A stretch of DNA of 62,062 nucleotides, from contig NZ_JAKKIE010000023.1 of NCBI RefSeq assembly GCF_021742065.1, forward strand, positions 1 through 62,062, written 5' to 3'. Positions 1 through 8,192 of this stretch are shown here, piece by piece. A model generated the notes under the pieces. That model searched no databases. It had not been told where the DNA came from and was given only the letters and a program-made list of their open reading frames with translations. Made by a program: the position numbers and the translations under genes. This DNA comes from Rhizorhapis sp. SPR117. Lineage in GTDB: Bacteria; Pseudomonadota; Alphaproteobacteria; Sphingomonadales; Sphingomonadaceae. Numbering within the stretch: the stretch's first letter is position 1; each line of letters starts with the position of its first letter.

Positions 1-1955
1 TATCTCCTTTGCTCTGACCCCCAGGCGAGCAACGCAGATCGGAGCCAAAATGGCTCCCGGCAGTCATTGGGTCTAAGATTGAAAACGTCGCCAACATTCA
101 CGCGTCCATTTACGGGATTGAAAAACAGCGTGAGCCGACCGTCGCTCAACTGCTCGCGCACAGAGAATTTTTCTGCGATTTCATCAGGCAAGATGATCTC
201 GCCGCGATGGACAGGGCGGCGCAAATAGTCATTTTCGACATCAGTGCGACACGCGACCGGCCTCGTGCGATTGATCGGAATCTCCAATCCAACTTTGATT
301 GGCTTTTCCTCAAACCGCACGAAGGTAGGGTTGTGACGCAGGTTAAGCTTTCCGGTTCCCGCCTCGCCACCATCTTTGCCGCCTGAGGCGGGCATTTTGA
401 TTTCAGGAACCTTGCCGGTCAGCAAAGCCGCGAGATTGCGATCCTGCTTCAGTAGACGCTCGAACAATGTATTGTTCTGGGCCTTGGTGGCATTCTCCAA
501 TTCTTGCTGCGCGATCTTGTTTTGGAGCGTGCGGAGTGGCTCGGAATCCCGAATGATGGAGGTGACAAGACTGCGATAACGCTCGCCCCAGGTCGTGTTG
601 CTCACATTCTCGCGGTCGCCCTTCCAAATGGCGTTGTGCGCTTTGAACGTAAGTCCGCTCGCATCAACCACCACGACAACGCGATCTTTCAAGGCGGGCA
701 GCTTACAGGTTTGCGCGAGATAACCGCGCGTCTCCTTATATTGCACTTGTCCGTTTACCGCGTGGAAGACGCGAAACTTGCTCCCCTTCAACCATTGCGG
801 TTGATGGTCCGACGATTTCAACGGAATTGCGGAAACCACAATTTCCCCAAGTTCGGGGTCTTGCTGACTGCCAACGAAGATCGGTTGGTCACCATCCGCC
901 GCAACGTCATCCTCATCGTCCAGCTCCGTTTCCTTGTGGGAGCGGAGCAACAAAAACTCCATGCCGTAGAATGAGCGCGCATCGACGCCGAGCGCGCGGT
1001 CTCCTGTCCGCTTCTTATCGGGCGTTTGGCGAAGATCGAGAATGCGGAACGGCAAAATCGTCTCGACGAGATTTTCGTTGAGTGCTTCACGTGCACCGCG
1101 AAAGCTCAGAAAACTACGCCCCACATTGTAATCGTAGAGTTTGACCACGGTGCCGGTCTCCAGCAACACGCCGTCATAGGTGTTTCCGGCCGTCGTTTTC
1201 AGCGGATAGAGATAATCCATGTCGAAGCTGGGAATGGCACCATCCGGCAAGGTGAAGAACTGCACGACCGGCATCATGTCCGAGGTGTCGGGGCGCTGTC
1301 GCATGATCGTCCACGCCCATGGCGCTTTGCCGTCATAGCGGCGCGACACGATCAGCTTGAACCAGCGTTCGCCGCAATAGCGCAGCACGCCGGATGATCC
1401 CATGTTGTATTTGCCTTGCACGAAGGGGATCGACTTCTTGTTGCCCGCGCTGAGCGAAAGAAACGTGCTTGTGAAATCCTCTGCGCGTTGCCCTTCGCCG
1501 TTATCGATGAATGTGTAGCACGGAAGCCCGTCGGCTTGCCGACGCGAGCCGGTAACGCCGATCACAAGATTTTTGATGGCAAAATCCTTGAGCCAAGGGT
1601 CTTTCGGATCAAGCGCGCTCAATTTCCCGCCGTGAAGTGACGGCGCAACCAGAGTGCGCACGGCATCATACATATTTTGCGGGGTCGGCGCGGACTTTCC
1701 TCTTGGATCAATGCCCTTCTGGTAGGCATGCCGGGTCAAGACGGCATCAACCATGTTGGTCATCAACTCAGTAAGCGCCTTGCCGCCGTCTGATGCTTGG
1801 TTGGACACCACATTGAAGTTGGTCTCACGATCATCGAGCAACGCCCAATTGTTGGGATCTGCCATTTCGGGCGTCGCATCGATGATGGCTTGAACGTCGG
1901 CCTCCGATTCTGCACGCAGAAGGGCAAGACATGTGCTTTTGCTATCAAAGGCCAT
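1..1955 (-). CDS. GHKL (MORC/MutL-like) ATPase of a putative R-M-linked defence operon, partial
   Basis: An open frame of 651 codons begins with ATG at 1955 and runs off the left edge without a stop, so the C-terminus is missing. An AGAAGGAAAA ribosome site precedes the ATG. The GHKL ATP-binding signatures are visible: N-box ELMTNMVDA (E63, N67, D70), G1 box FIDNGEGQ (D151, G153, G155) and a glycine-rich lid GKYNMGSSGV (181-190). About 450 residues that I cannot assign to a domain follow. GHKL ATPases of the MORC/MutL-like class are known from comparative genomics beside Dcm methylases, Vsr nucleases and Z1 helicases in prokaryotic restriction systems. Here it shares an operon with a small helical protein and lies beside dcm and vsr. 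The GHKL fold is well supported; the defence role is inferred from neighbours. A stand-alone chaperone-type GHKL ATPase is the alternative. Confidence 0.85.
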   Translation of the reverse strand, partial: MAFDSKSTCLALLRAESEADVQAIIDATPEMADPNNWALLDDRETNFNVVSNQASDGGKALTELMTNMVDAVLTRHAYQKGIDPRGKSAPTPQNMYDAVRTLVAPSLHGGKLSALDPKDPWLKDFAIKNLVIGVTGSRRQADGLPCYTFIDNGEGQRAEDFTSTFLSLSAGNKKSIPFVQGKYNMGSSGVLRYCGERWFKLIVSRRYDGKAPWAWTIMRQRPDTSDMMPVVQFFTLPDGAIPSFDMDYLYPLKTTAGNTYDGVLLETGTVVKLYDYNVGRSFLSFRGAREALNENLVETILPFRILDLRQTPDKKRTGDRALGVDARSFYGMEFLLLRSHKETELDDEDDVAADGDQPIFVGSQQDPELGEIVVSAIPLKSSDHQPQWLKGSKFRVFHAVNGQVQYKETRGYLAQTCKLPALKDRVVVVVDASGLTFKAHNAIWKGDRENVSNTTWGERYRSLVTSIIRDSEPLRTLQNKIAQQELENATKAQNNTLFERLLKQDRNLAALLTGKVPEIKMPASGGKDGGEAGTGKLNLRHNPTFVRFEEKPIKVGLEIPINRTRPVACRTDVENDYLRRPVHRGEIILPDEIAEKFSVREQLSDGRLTLFFNPVNGRVNVGDVFNLRPNDCREPFWLRSALLAWGSEQRR

Positions 1956-1970
1956 TGGTTTTCCTTCTAA

Positions 1971-2204
1971 TCAATCGAGCGTAAACAGGGCGGATGCTTG
2001 CTTCTTAGAGGCAAGCTCAAAACGCTTGCGGCAGGCGGAAAGCTCGTCCTGTAGCGCCTTAAAGATCTTCGCTACATCGTCGTCCAAGTAGTCGTAGTTG
2101 GAACGATTCGAGAGATTTCCGATGAGCTGGATGGCCTTCAGGGCGCTTGAAACCCGACTGCTAGCCAGCTTCTTGAACTTTTCCCTATCCTCTGTGCGAG
2201 CCAT
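1971..2204 (-). CDS. Small charged helical protein, first gene of the GHKL ATPase operon
   Basis: A 77-residue protein without a family I can name. It is rich in Lys, Glu, Asp, Leu and Ala and should be largely alpha-helical, with a repeated heptad feel from about residue 14 to 70 and no membrane segment. The start has a good ribosome site (AAAGGATACGG before ATG at 2204). Its stop lies 15 bp before the ATPase start, so the two are almost certainly cotranscribed. A short helical protein ahead of a large ATPase could be an adaptor, an inhibitor or an antitoxin-like partner, but nothing in the sequence decides between these. Confidence 0.75.
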   Translation of the reverse strand: MARTEDREKFKKLASSRVSSALKAIQLIGNLSNRSNYDYLDDDVAKIFKALQDELSACRKRFELASKKQASALFTLD

Positions 2205-2412
2205 GTCCGTATCCTTTCAATATATGGGGTATGAACGCGTATATATCGGAAATATACGGGCCTGCAAGGATAATTGTTCGAGACTTGGCTGGCAGGGAAG
2301 GCTGCGCTCATGGGCGACTGGAATCCCCCCGCAAAGATAAACGAAAGCGGCCCATATACGCGTATATAAACTAGTTGCCGAAAGGCCGACTTGACTATAC
2401 TTAAATATAGTC
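2205..2412. promoter_or_regulatory. Divergent control region with palindromes between the ATPase operon and the HTH-dcm operon
   Basis: This 208-bp divergent spacer is visibly AT-richer than its surroundings. It carries a perfect 12-bp palindrome TATACGCGTATA at 2355-2366 and a related copy, ACGCGTATATAT, at 2235-2246. A 7-6-7 inverted repeat, GACTATA/TATAGTC (2393-2399 and 2406-2412), abuts the ATG of the HTH gene. A TATACT at 2396-2401 could be a -10 box, which would place transcription start at or next to the ATG and make a leaderless message. These look like operators for the HTH protein encoded immediately downstream; that link is inference. Confidence 0.55.
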
Positions 2413-2601
2413 ATGGATGACGGCACGCCTCACTTCGGAACCCAGCAAGCTGCTGAGAAACTAGGCGTTTCCAAGCAAACGCTTTTGCGATGGTTTCGCG
2501 AAGGGCGGGCCAGTGACCCTGCCAAACGCGACCGTAACGGTTGGCGTATTTTCAACCAGAACGACGTTGAATCTATCAAGCAACAGGTGGCCGGATTGTG
2601 A
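2413..2601 (+). CDS. Small MerR/excisionase-like HTH regulator, putative controller of the R-M locus
   Basis: A 62-residue protein with a winged-HTH pattern of the MerR/excisionase type: QAAEKLGVSKQTLLRWFREG (residues about 13-32), then a wing with GWRIFNQNDV before a final helix. It has no effector domain. The ATG directly follows a 7-6-7 inverted repeat and lacks a Shine-Dalgarno sequence, suggesting leaderless translation as seen for some restriction-modification control proteins. Its stop overlaps the GTG start of the methyltransferase by 3 bases, so the two are translationally coupled. By position it most likely represses or times expression of both divergent operons; this is inferred. 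An excisionase-type role is the alternative. Confidence 0.72.
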   Translation: MDDGTPHFGTQQAAEKLGVSKQTLLRWFREGRASDPAKRDRNGWRIFNQNDVESIKQQVAGL

Positions 2602-3860
2602 CCGCCGCTACCTCCAAAGTTTCACCCGCAGAAGTTGGAAAAGCCAGATTCATTGCGCTCGATTTTTTCTGCGGTGCAGGGGGGACGACTCGTGGGCTCA
2701 TCGATGCTGGCGGATATGTAATTGCTGGTATCGACAAAGATTCCCGCTGCGAAAAGACCTACGTTGAAAACAACATCAACGAATCCGTCGATTATGCCCC
2801 GGTTCGCTTCCTCGATATGGATATCTTTCCCGCAACGGAGGCATATCCTTCGGGGCAGCAAGCGGAGTTGATCGAAAGAATCGATGGCCTGCTGGATTAT
2901 TACAAAAGCAAGGCAAAGGACGTTCCCGTCCTGTTTGCGATTTGCGCACCTTGTCAGCCATTCACGCGCCTATCGAAGAAGGAACTCAGCGATAAGCGAA
3001 AGCGTGGCCGCGAACGGGACAGCAATTTATTGCTGGAAGCTGCGAAGTTTGTTGCCCGATTTAAGCCGGAAATGGTTCTTTCGGAGAACGTGGCTGGGAT
3101 CAAAGATGCGCGATATGGCGGCATTTGGGATGAGTTTCGCGCGACTCTCGCCGACCTCGGCTATGTGACTGGCTCAAAGGTCGTCTGCACCTCCAAATTC
3201 GGTGTGCCGCAATTCCGTAAGCGGTCCATACTTGTCGCGGTCCGCAGCGACATGGTGAGGCCAGAGCGGTTTGCAGACGTGTTGCAAACTGAATTGCTCG
3301 TCCCGGACTACGATCCAGATTCGCGTACCGTCAGCGTCGCCGAAGCTATCGGGCACCTCCCGTCAATTGGTGCCGGTGAGTTCAACGATGAGATTCCCAA
3401 TCACCGGACGCGGTCTTTGTCCGAACTCAATCTTCAACGGATCAGCTCAGCAAAGCCGGGCGAGTCCAACAGCTACATGGCTGATACAGAGCATGGTGAC
3501 TTGTCTCTTGCCTGCCATCGCCGGGTGAACGAGCGTCTGAAAGCACGCTGCTTCACCGACGTTTACACGCGGATGCATCCGGACCGTCCATCGCCGACCA
3601 TTACGACAAAGTGCCACAGCATCTCAAATGGGCGGTTTGGGCATTTCGACACCGAACAGCATCGTGGAATTTCGCTTCGCGAGGCTGCCATCTTGCAGTC
3701 GTTCTCTGATGATTATGTGTTCTATCCGCTCGATGGCGTTGATCCAGTCGCTCGAATGATAGGGAATGCGGTGCCCCCTAAATTGGCCGAATTTTTTGCA
3801 GGTTATGCGGTTACGTCGTTGCAAGTCGAGCAGCCGCGCGCACGCGGTCAAGGCCGCTAA
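2598..3860 (+). CDS. dcm: C5 cytosine-specific DNA methyltransferase (Dcm family)
   Basis: A 420-residue DNA methyltransferase transferring a methyl group from S-adenosylmethionine to cytosine C5. Conserved motifs appear in order: motif I DFFCGAGG (22-29, AdoMet binding), motif IV APCQPF with catalytic Cys119, motif VI SENVAG, motif VIII QFRKRS and motif X GNAVPP near the C-terminus. The region between VIII and IX would hold the target recognition domain; its target cannot be read by eye. GTG at 2598 overlaps the stop of the HTH gene, which supports this start. The gene is convergent with vsr, with 50 bp of 3' overlap, as expected for a Dcm-type methylase accompanied by T:G mismatch repair. 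No cognate restriction endonuclease is visible in the window. Confidence 0.95.
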   Translation: MTAATSKVSPAEVGKARFIALDFFCGAGGTTRGLIDAGGYVIAGIDKDSRCEKTYVENNINESVDYAPVRFLDMDIFPATEAYPSGQQAELIERIDGLLDYYKSKAKDVPVLFAICAPCQPFTRLSKKELSDKRKRGRERDSNLLLEAAKFVARFKPEMVLSENVAGIKDARYGGIWDEFRATLADLGYVTGSKVVCTSKFGVPQFRKRSILVAVRSDMVRPERFADVLQTELLVPDYDPDSRTVSVAEAIGHLPSIGAGEFNDEIPNHRTRSLSELNLQRISSAKPGESNSYMADTEHGDLSLACHRRVNERLKARCFTDVYTRMHPDRPSPTITTKCHSISNGRFGHFDTEQHRGISLREAAILQSFSDDYVFYPLDGVDPVARMIGNAVPPKLAEFFAGYAVTSLQVEQPRARGQGR

Positions 3861-4239
3861 GCAACTCGCTGATTCCTGCGGTCAAGTCGCATTGCCAAAC
3901 CGTCACCACTTCCCACCCGTCCTTTTCCAGAGCACTGCTTACGTCATCATCCCGTTGGCGGTTGCGGGCGATCTTATCTGCCCAAAAGGTCTCGTTTGTC
4001 TGAGGCAATTTTCCACGTCTGCATGAGTGTCCGTGCCAAAAGCAACCATGCACAAACACCACAGTACGATAGCGCGGCAATACGATGTCAGGACGGCCAG
4101 TGAGGTCCTTCCGGTGGATGCGATAGCGATAGCCAGCGGCATGAAGCGCCCGCCTGACGGCCAGTTCTAGCGCGGTATTCTTCCTCCGCACGCGGCTCAT
4201 CAATCTGCTTCGGTCTTCAACGGAAAGCGAGTCTGCCAT
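3811..4239 (-). CDS. vsr: Very short patch repair (Vsr) DNA mismatch endonuclease
   Basis: A 142-residue protein of normal Vsr length. Vsr nicks 5' of the T in T:G mismatches that arise when 5-methylcytosine deaminates, protecting methylated sites from mutation. The family signature is intact: MSRVRRKNT near residue 14, then GRPDIVLPRYRTVVFVHGCF at 48-67, holding catalytic Asp51 and metal or phosphate ligands His64, His69 and His71 (the last two in WHGH). It converges on dcm with tails overlapping by 50 bp. Its presence argues that the methylase is active in vivo. Vsr genes are also a regular member of GHKL-ATPase restriction islands. Confidence 0.96.
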   Translation of the reverse strand: MADSLSVEDRSRLMSRVRRKNTALELAVRRALHAAGYRYRIHRKDLTGRPDIVLPRYRTVVFVHGCFWHGHSCRRGKLPQTNETFWADKIARNRQRDDDVSSALEKDGWEVVTVWQCDLTAGISELLSGLDRVRAAARLATT

Positions 4240-4372
4240 GTCGCTGGGAGCTTAACGCATTTTTCCAATAGGATAACGGGTGCGCATTTGATGGCGCTAG
4301 ACGGAATCTGATGCCCCATTGATGCCCCGTGCGCGGACCCACATCGCAAATCACATCTAAGTTATTGAAAAG
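4240..4372. other. Island boundary spacer with tandem TGATGCCCC repeat
   Basis: There is no gene between vsr and tRNA-Lys. The spacer contains two TGATGCCCC copies, at 4309-4317 and 4320-4328, an 11-bp period, about 45 bp from the tRNA 3' end. Tandem short repeats at this distance from a tRNA attachment site are what arm-type integrase sites look like; no integrase gene is in view, so this is a guess. Confidence 0.4.
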
Positions 4373-4448
<76 letters not shown>

Positions 4449-4573
4449 ACTGATGCCGGGAATTCATTGCGTTGAAGCATGAAATCATCGTGTCAGGAGG
4501 GGCGGTTAGCATGGGTTTTTCGGTCATGCAACGATGAAATGCGGCAATTTTCAATCCTTGGAATCACCAGATG

Positions 4574-5689
4574 CTAATTCTGATACAGTCCGCCGCCCCT
4601 TTTTTGCTGTTGGCGGTCGATTGCCATGATCATGCCGATGCACAGCATGATTGTCAGCATCGATGATCCTCCATAAGACATGAGCGGCAATGGAATGCCC
4701 ACGACGGGGGCAAGGCCCATGACCATCATCAGGTTGACCGCGATATAGAAGAAGATTGTGGTCGTCAGGCCACCTGCGGCCAAGCGCGAGAATTTATCCT
4801 GGCTGCGCAGGGCCACTTTGATGCCCCAGCGTAGCAGCAGCATGAAGGCGAAGATCAATGCCACGCCGCCGACCAGCCCCCATTCTTCGGCCATGGTGGC
4901 AAAGACGAAGTCGGTATGACCTTCGGGCAGGTAATTGAGGTGGCTCTGCGTGCCGTTGAGGAAGCCTTTGCCGAATATACCACCCGAACCAATCGCGATT
5001 TTTGACTGGCTGATATGATACCCGGCACCCAGCGGATCGCTCTCCGGGTCCATGAAAATCAGAATGCGTTTTTGCTGATAATCATGCAGAAAGCTGAAGG
5101 CGAGGGGCACAATCGCTGCGCCTGCCAATCCCGATCCGATGAACAGGCGCAGTGGCAATCCCGCGAGGAATGCCACTGTCACGCCCCCGACAACGACGGT
5201 CGTCGCTGTGCCAAGGTCGGGTTGAATCAGGATCAGGCTCGCCGGAATGCCGATCAGCACCAGTGTCGGCCAGATGGCGGTCCATTTGCGTATTTCTCCG
5301 GCCGGCAGCAATGAATAGAAGCGCGCGACCGCCAGAACGATGGCTGGTTTCATCAGCTCCGATGGCTGCAATTGCATGAAGCCCAGGTTCAGCCATCGCT
5401 GGCTGCCGCCACCCACCGCGCCGATTAGTTCGACGAGGACCAGCAATATGCAAATCCCGGCGTAGATTGGAAAAGAAAGTTGTTTGAATATGTTGACCGG
5501 CAAGCGCGACACGATGATGGCCATGACCATGAAGACGCAGAAACGCAGGCTTTGCGCCGCTGCCCATGGCGTAAAACTTCCCCCGGCCGCACTGTAAAGT
5601 ACGATAAGTCCAAAGCTGGCGATGGCTGTGATCAGGAACAGTAACCGCCAGGGAAGGCGGGCGACTGCGTCGGGGACAAGCGGGGTCAT
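4574..5689 (-). CDS. rodA: Rod shape-determining SEDS glycosyltransferase RodA
   Basis: A 371-residue polytopic membrane protein of the SEDS family, polymerising glycan strands from lipid II for lateral wall growth together with PBP2. Hydrophobic segments run through the whole length, and SEDS hallmarks are present: QPSELMKPA, LIQPDLGTA, LPEGHTDFVFATMAEEWG and GIPLPLMSYGGSS near the C-terminus. The start ATG overlaps the mrdA stop by 4 bases (ATGA), so the pair is translationally coupled. It is the last gene of the mreBCD-mrdA-rodA operon. FtsW is the only close relative; the location beside mrdA points to RodA. Confidence 0.97.
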   Translation of the reverse strand: MTPLVPDAVARLPWRLLFLITAIASFGLIVLYSAAGGSFTPWAAAQSLRFCVFMVMAIIVSRLPVNIFKQLSFPIYAGICILLVLVELIGAVGGGSQRWLNLGFMQLQPSELMKPAIVLAVARFYSLLPAGEIRKWTAIWPTLVLIGIPASLILIQPDLGTATTVVVGGVTVAFLAGLPLRLFIGSGLAGAAIVPLAFSFLHDYQQKRILIFMDPESDPLGAGYHISQSKIAIGSGGIFGKGFLNGTQSHLNYLPEGHTDFVFATMAEEWGLVGGVALIFAFMLLLRWGIKVALRSQDKFSRLAAGGLTTTIFFYIAVNLMMVMGLAPVVGIPLPLMSYGGSSMLTIMLCIGMIMAIDRQQQKRGGGLYQN

Positions 5690-7683
5690 TGGGTGCCTGC
5701 TTCGCCCACGGCATTTTCCAGGGGCAATATGATTTCGCCGCGCTTGATCGCCTCCTCCATCGCGATCTTTGCCTTATATTGCTGCATCTTGACGGCCATG
5801 CGTTCTTTTATTGTGCCGCCCCAGGCCTTTTCCAGCGGTTCCAGCATGGCCATCGCCTTTTCCCGGTCATAGAGGAAGGTGAGCACATCGCGCGCCACGG
5901 GATAGGCGGCGCTTGATCCTCCGCCATGTTCAATCACCACCGATGCGGCATAACGCGGATTATCGAACGGCGCATAGCAGATGAACAGGCCATGGTCGCG
6001 AAATTGCCACGGGAGACTGAGATTTGACCGTACGCCGGCACGCCGTTCCGCCATGGTAATACGCCGCACCTGCGCCGTACCGGTCTTGCCGGCCATCAAT
6101 ATGTCGGGAATGGGGAGGCGCGCGCGACCGGCGGTGCCGGGACCGTTTACCACATCGCTCATCGCCTGATGGACATAATCCAGATGTTCAGGCGAAATTC
6201 CCAGCGAGCGAGGTCGTGGCTGATTTTTGTCCAGGACAAAACGCGGCATCAATTCCAGGCCCGATGCGATCCGCGCTGCCATGATCGCAAGCTGCGTCGG
6301 ATTGGCCAGCATATAGCCCTGGCCAATGGTGGCGTTTACGGTGTCGTAGCGTTCCCATGACGTGCCGTATTTCTTCATCTTCCACCGGGGATCAGGTACG
6401 GTGCCATAGCTCTGGGAAGGGAAGGGCAGGGGATACTCCTGCCCCAATCCCAGGCGGCGCGCCATGCTGGCGATCTGCTGCATACCGATCTGCTGGGCGA
6501 AATGATAAAAATAGACGTCGCAGCTCTGATAAATACCCTTCGCCATGTTGACGGTGCCATGCCCGCCGCGCTTCCAGCAGTGGAAGAGCCCGTTACCTAC
6601 CCGCAAGGCGCCCGTGCAGACGGTTGTCGCATTGGGGTCCAGTCCCGCCTCCAGGAATGACAGGGCAACCATGGGCTTGACCGTCGATCCTGGTGGGTAA
6701 AGGCCCTGCAACGTCTTGTTCCGCAGAGGAACATGGTCATCCTGCGCCAGCATGTTCCATTCGGCATGGCTGATGCCGTCCGAAAAGCTGTTGGGATCGA
6801 AACTCGGCATGGACGCCAGTGCCAGCGTGTCACCCGTCAGGCAGTCCACCACGACCACCGAACCGGACTCCGGGCCCAGCCTGCGCGCAGCATAGGCTTG
6901 TAGATCAGCATCAATGGTGAGCTTGACGACATCGCCAGGCGTGTCAGGGCGGGTCGTCAGTTCGCGCACCACCTTGCCGCGTGCCGTCACCTCCACGCGC
7001 TTGGCGCCTGGCTTGCCGGTCAGTTCCTTGTCAAAGGCGCGCTCCAGTCCATCCTTGCCGACTTTGAACCCGGGGGTGATGAGCAGCGGATTCTTGTTCT
7101 TCTCATAATCTTCGGCCGACGCGGTGCCAACATAGCCAATCAGGTGGCCGACAGCAGCGCCCGCCGGGTAATTGCGAGAGAATCCACGGGCTGGCGCAAC
7201 TCCGGGCAGTTCGGGTAAGCGGACGGAAACCGCCGCATATTGCGCATAATCGAGCTTGTCCGCCACCTGCACCGGCTGGAATCCAGCGGATTTATCCAGA
7301 TCTGACTTGATCCGCTCCACTTCGTCCGGGTCGAGCGAGAGCAGGTTGGCCAACGAAGCGATCGTCGCATCCTTATTGTGCAGACGATCGGGAATGATGT
7401 CGACGCGAAAATCGGTGCGATTATTGGCCAGCGGCTTGCCATGACGGTCGATGATCCAGCCCCGTCGCGGGGGGATAAGCGTCAGGTTGACCCGATTGCT
7501 TTCGGACAGGAGCTGATAATGTTCGTTTTCCGCGACGCTGATCCACGTCATGCGTGCGGCAAGCAACACACCGATCCCGCCCTGCATTGCACCCAATACC
7601 ATGGCGCGACGGGTAAAGGTGAAGGACTGACTGGCTTCGGTTGCGGTACGCCCCTGGCCACCGATACGGTTGGAATCCGGCAT
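5686..7683 (-). CDS. mrdA: Penicillin-binding protein 2, peptidoglycan transpeptidase
   Basis: A 665-residue class B PBP that cross-links peptidoglycan in the elongasome, anchored by one N-terminal membrane segment (around MVLGAMQGGIGVLLAARM) and acting in the periplasm. The transpeptidase motifs are all present: STVK with the acylated serine (in PPGSTVKPM), SCD as the second motif (YQSCDVYFY) and KTG (MAGKTGTAQ). The PBP dimerisation domain precedes them. I chose ATG at 7683, which overlaps the mreD stop by one base (TGATG). A longer frame from 7830 would bury about 50 residues inside mreD and adds nothing conserved. Confidence 0.96.
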   Translation of the reverse strand: MPDSNRIGGQGRTATEASQSFTFTRRAMVLGAMQGGIGVLLAARMTWISVAENEHYQLLSESNRVNLTLIPPRRGWIIDRHGKPLANNRTDFRVDIIPDRLHNKDATIASLANLLSLDPDEVERIKSDLDKSAGFQPVQVADKLDYAQYAAVSVRLPELPGVAPARGFSRNYPAGAAVGHLIGYVGTASAEDYEKNKNPLLITPGFKVGKDGLERAFDKELTGKPGAKRVEVTARGKVVRELTTRPDTPGDVVKLTIDADLQAYAARRLGPESGSVVVVDCLTGDTLALASMPSFDPNSFSDGISHAEWNMLAQDDHVPLRNKTLQGLYPPGSTVKPMVALSFLEAGLDPNATTVCTGALRVGNGLFHCWKRGGHGTVNMAKGIYQSCDVYFYHFAQQIGMQQIASMARRLGLGQEYPLPFPSQSYGTVPDPRWKMKKYGTSWERYDTVNATIGQGYMLANPTQLAIMAARIASGLELMPRFVLDKNQPRPRSLGISPEHLDYVHQAMSDVVNGPGTAGRARLPIPDILMAGKTGTAQVRRITMAERRAGVRSNLSLPWQFRDHGLFICYAPFDNPRYAASVVIEHGGGSSAAYPVARDVLTFLYDREKAMAMLEPLEKAWGGTIKERMAVKMQQYKAKIAMEEAIKRGEIILPLENAVGEAGTQ

Positions 7684-8192
7684 CAGGGCAATCGCCACCG
7701 GTCGATCAAAGCGCACAACCGTACTGCGGTGGGAAATAGCAAAATCGATAAAGCAATTTGTGGCAAAACAACCAAGATCGAGCCTCCGCCCGTCAAAAGG
7801 CGGGCAAAGTAAAATCCACCCAACAGACAAAAGCTAATCGAAACAGCGGCAATTAGCCAGTCCTGCCAGTAATCCCGCCATAAAAGTTTATTGCTCAGCA
7901 TCTCAATGCCGACCAGCGTTACCGTCCACAGGAACATGGCGCTGCCTAACGGCTGCCCGCTCATGATGTCATCGAACAAGCCAAGCGGCACCGCAATCCA
8001 CACCGGCCACAGTTCGGGGCGCAACAGGCGCCAGGCCAACAGTATGAGCAGACCAAAGGGCGGCATGGTCGGCGTAACGGCAATCAGGGGCAATATCGTC
8101 GTCGCCGATCCCAGCATCACCGTGACAACAGGCGTTCCTTGCGTTCGCAAGCGCGATCGATCTTCCGCGATGGTGGAGCGGGAGCGTGGCAT
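7683..8192 (-). CDS. mreD: Rod shape-determining protein MreD
   Basis: A 169-residue integral membrane protein with about five hydrophobic segments and a short basic N-terminus. MreD links the MreB cytoskeleton and MreC to PBP2/RodA; its sequence is weakly conserved, so the call rests on topology and on its place between mreC and mrdA. It starts within the last codon of mreC (8192) and ends by overlapping the mrdA start. Confidence 0.9.
   Translation of the reverse strand: MPRSRSTIAEDRSRLRTQGTPVVTVMLGSATTILPLIAVTPTMPPFGLLILLAWRLLRPELWPVWIAVPLGLFDDIMSGQPLGSAMFLWTVTLVGIEMLSNKLLWRDYWQDWLIAAVSISFCLLGGFYFARLLTGGGSILVVLPQIALSILLFPTAVRLCALIDRWRLP

Noticed and set aside
504..974. Plus-strand open frames within 1-1640
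   Set aside because: They are shadows of the long minus-strand GHKL ATPase gene, which has motif support and a continuous frame to the edge.
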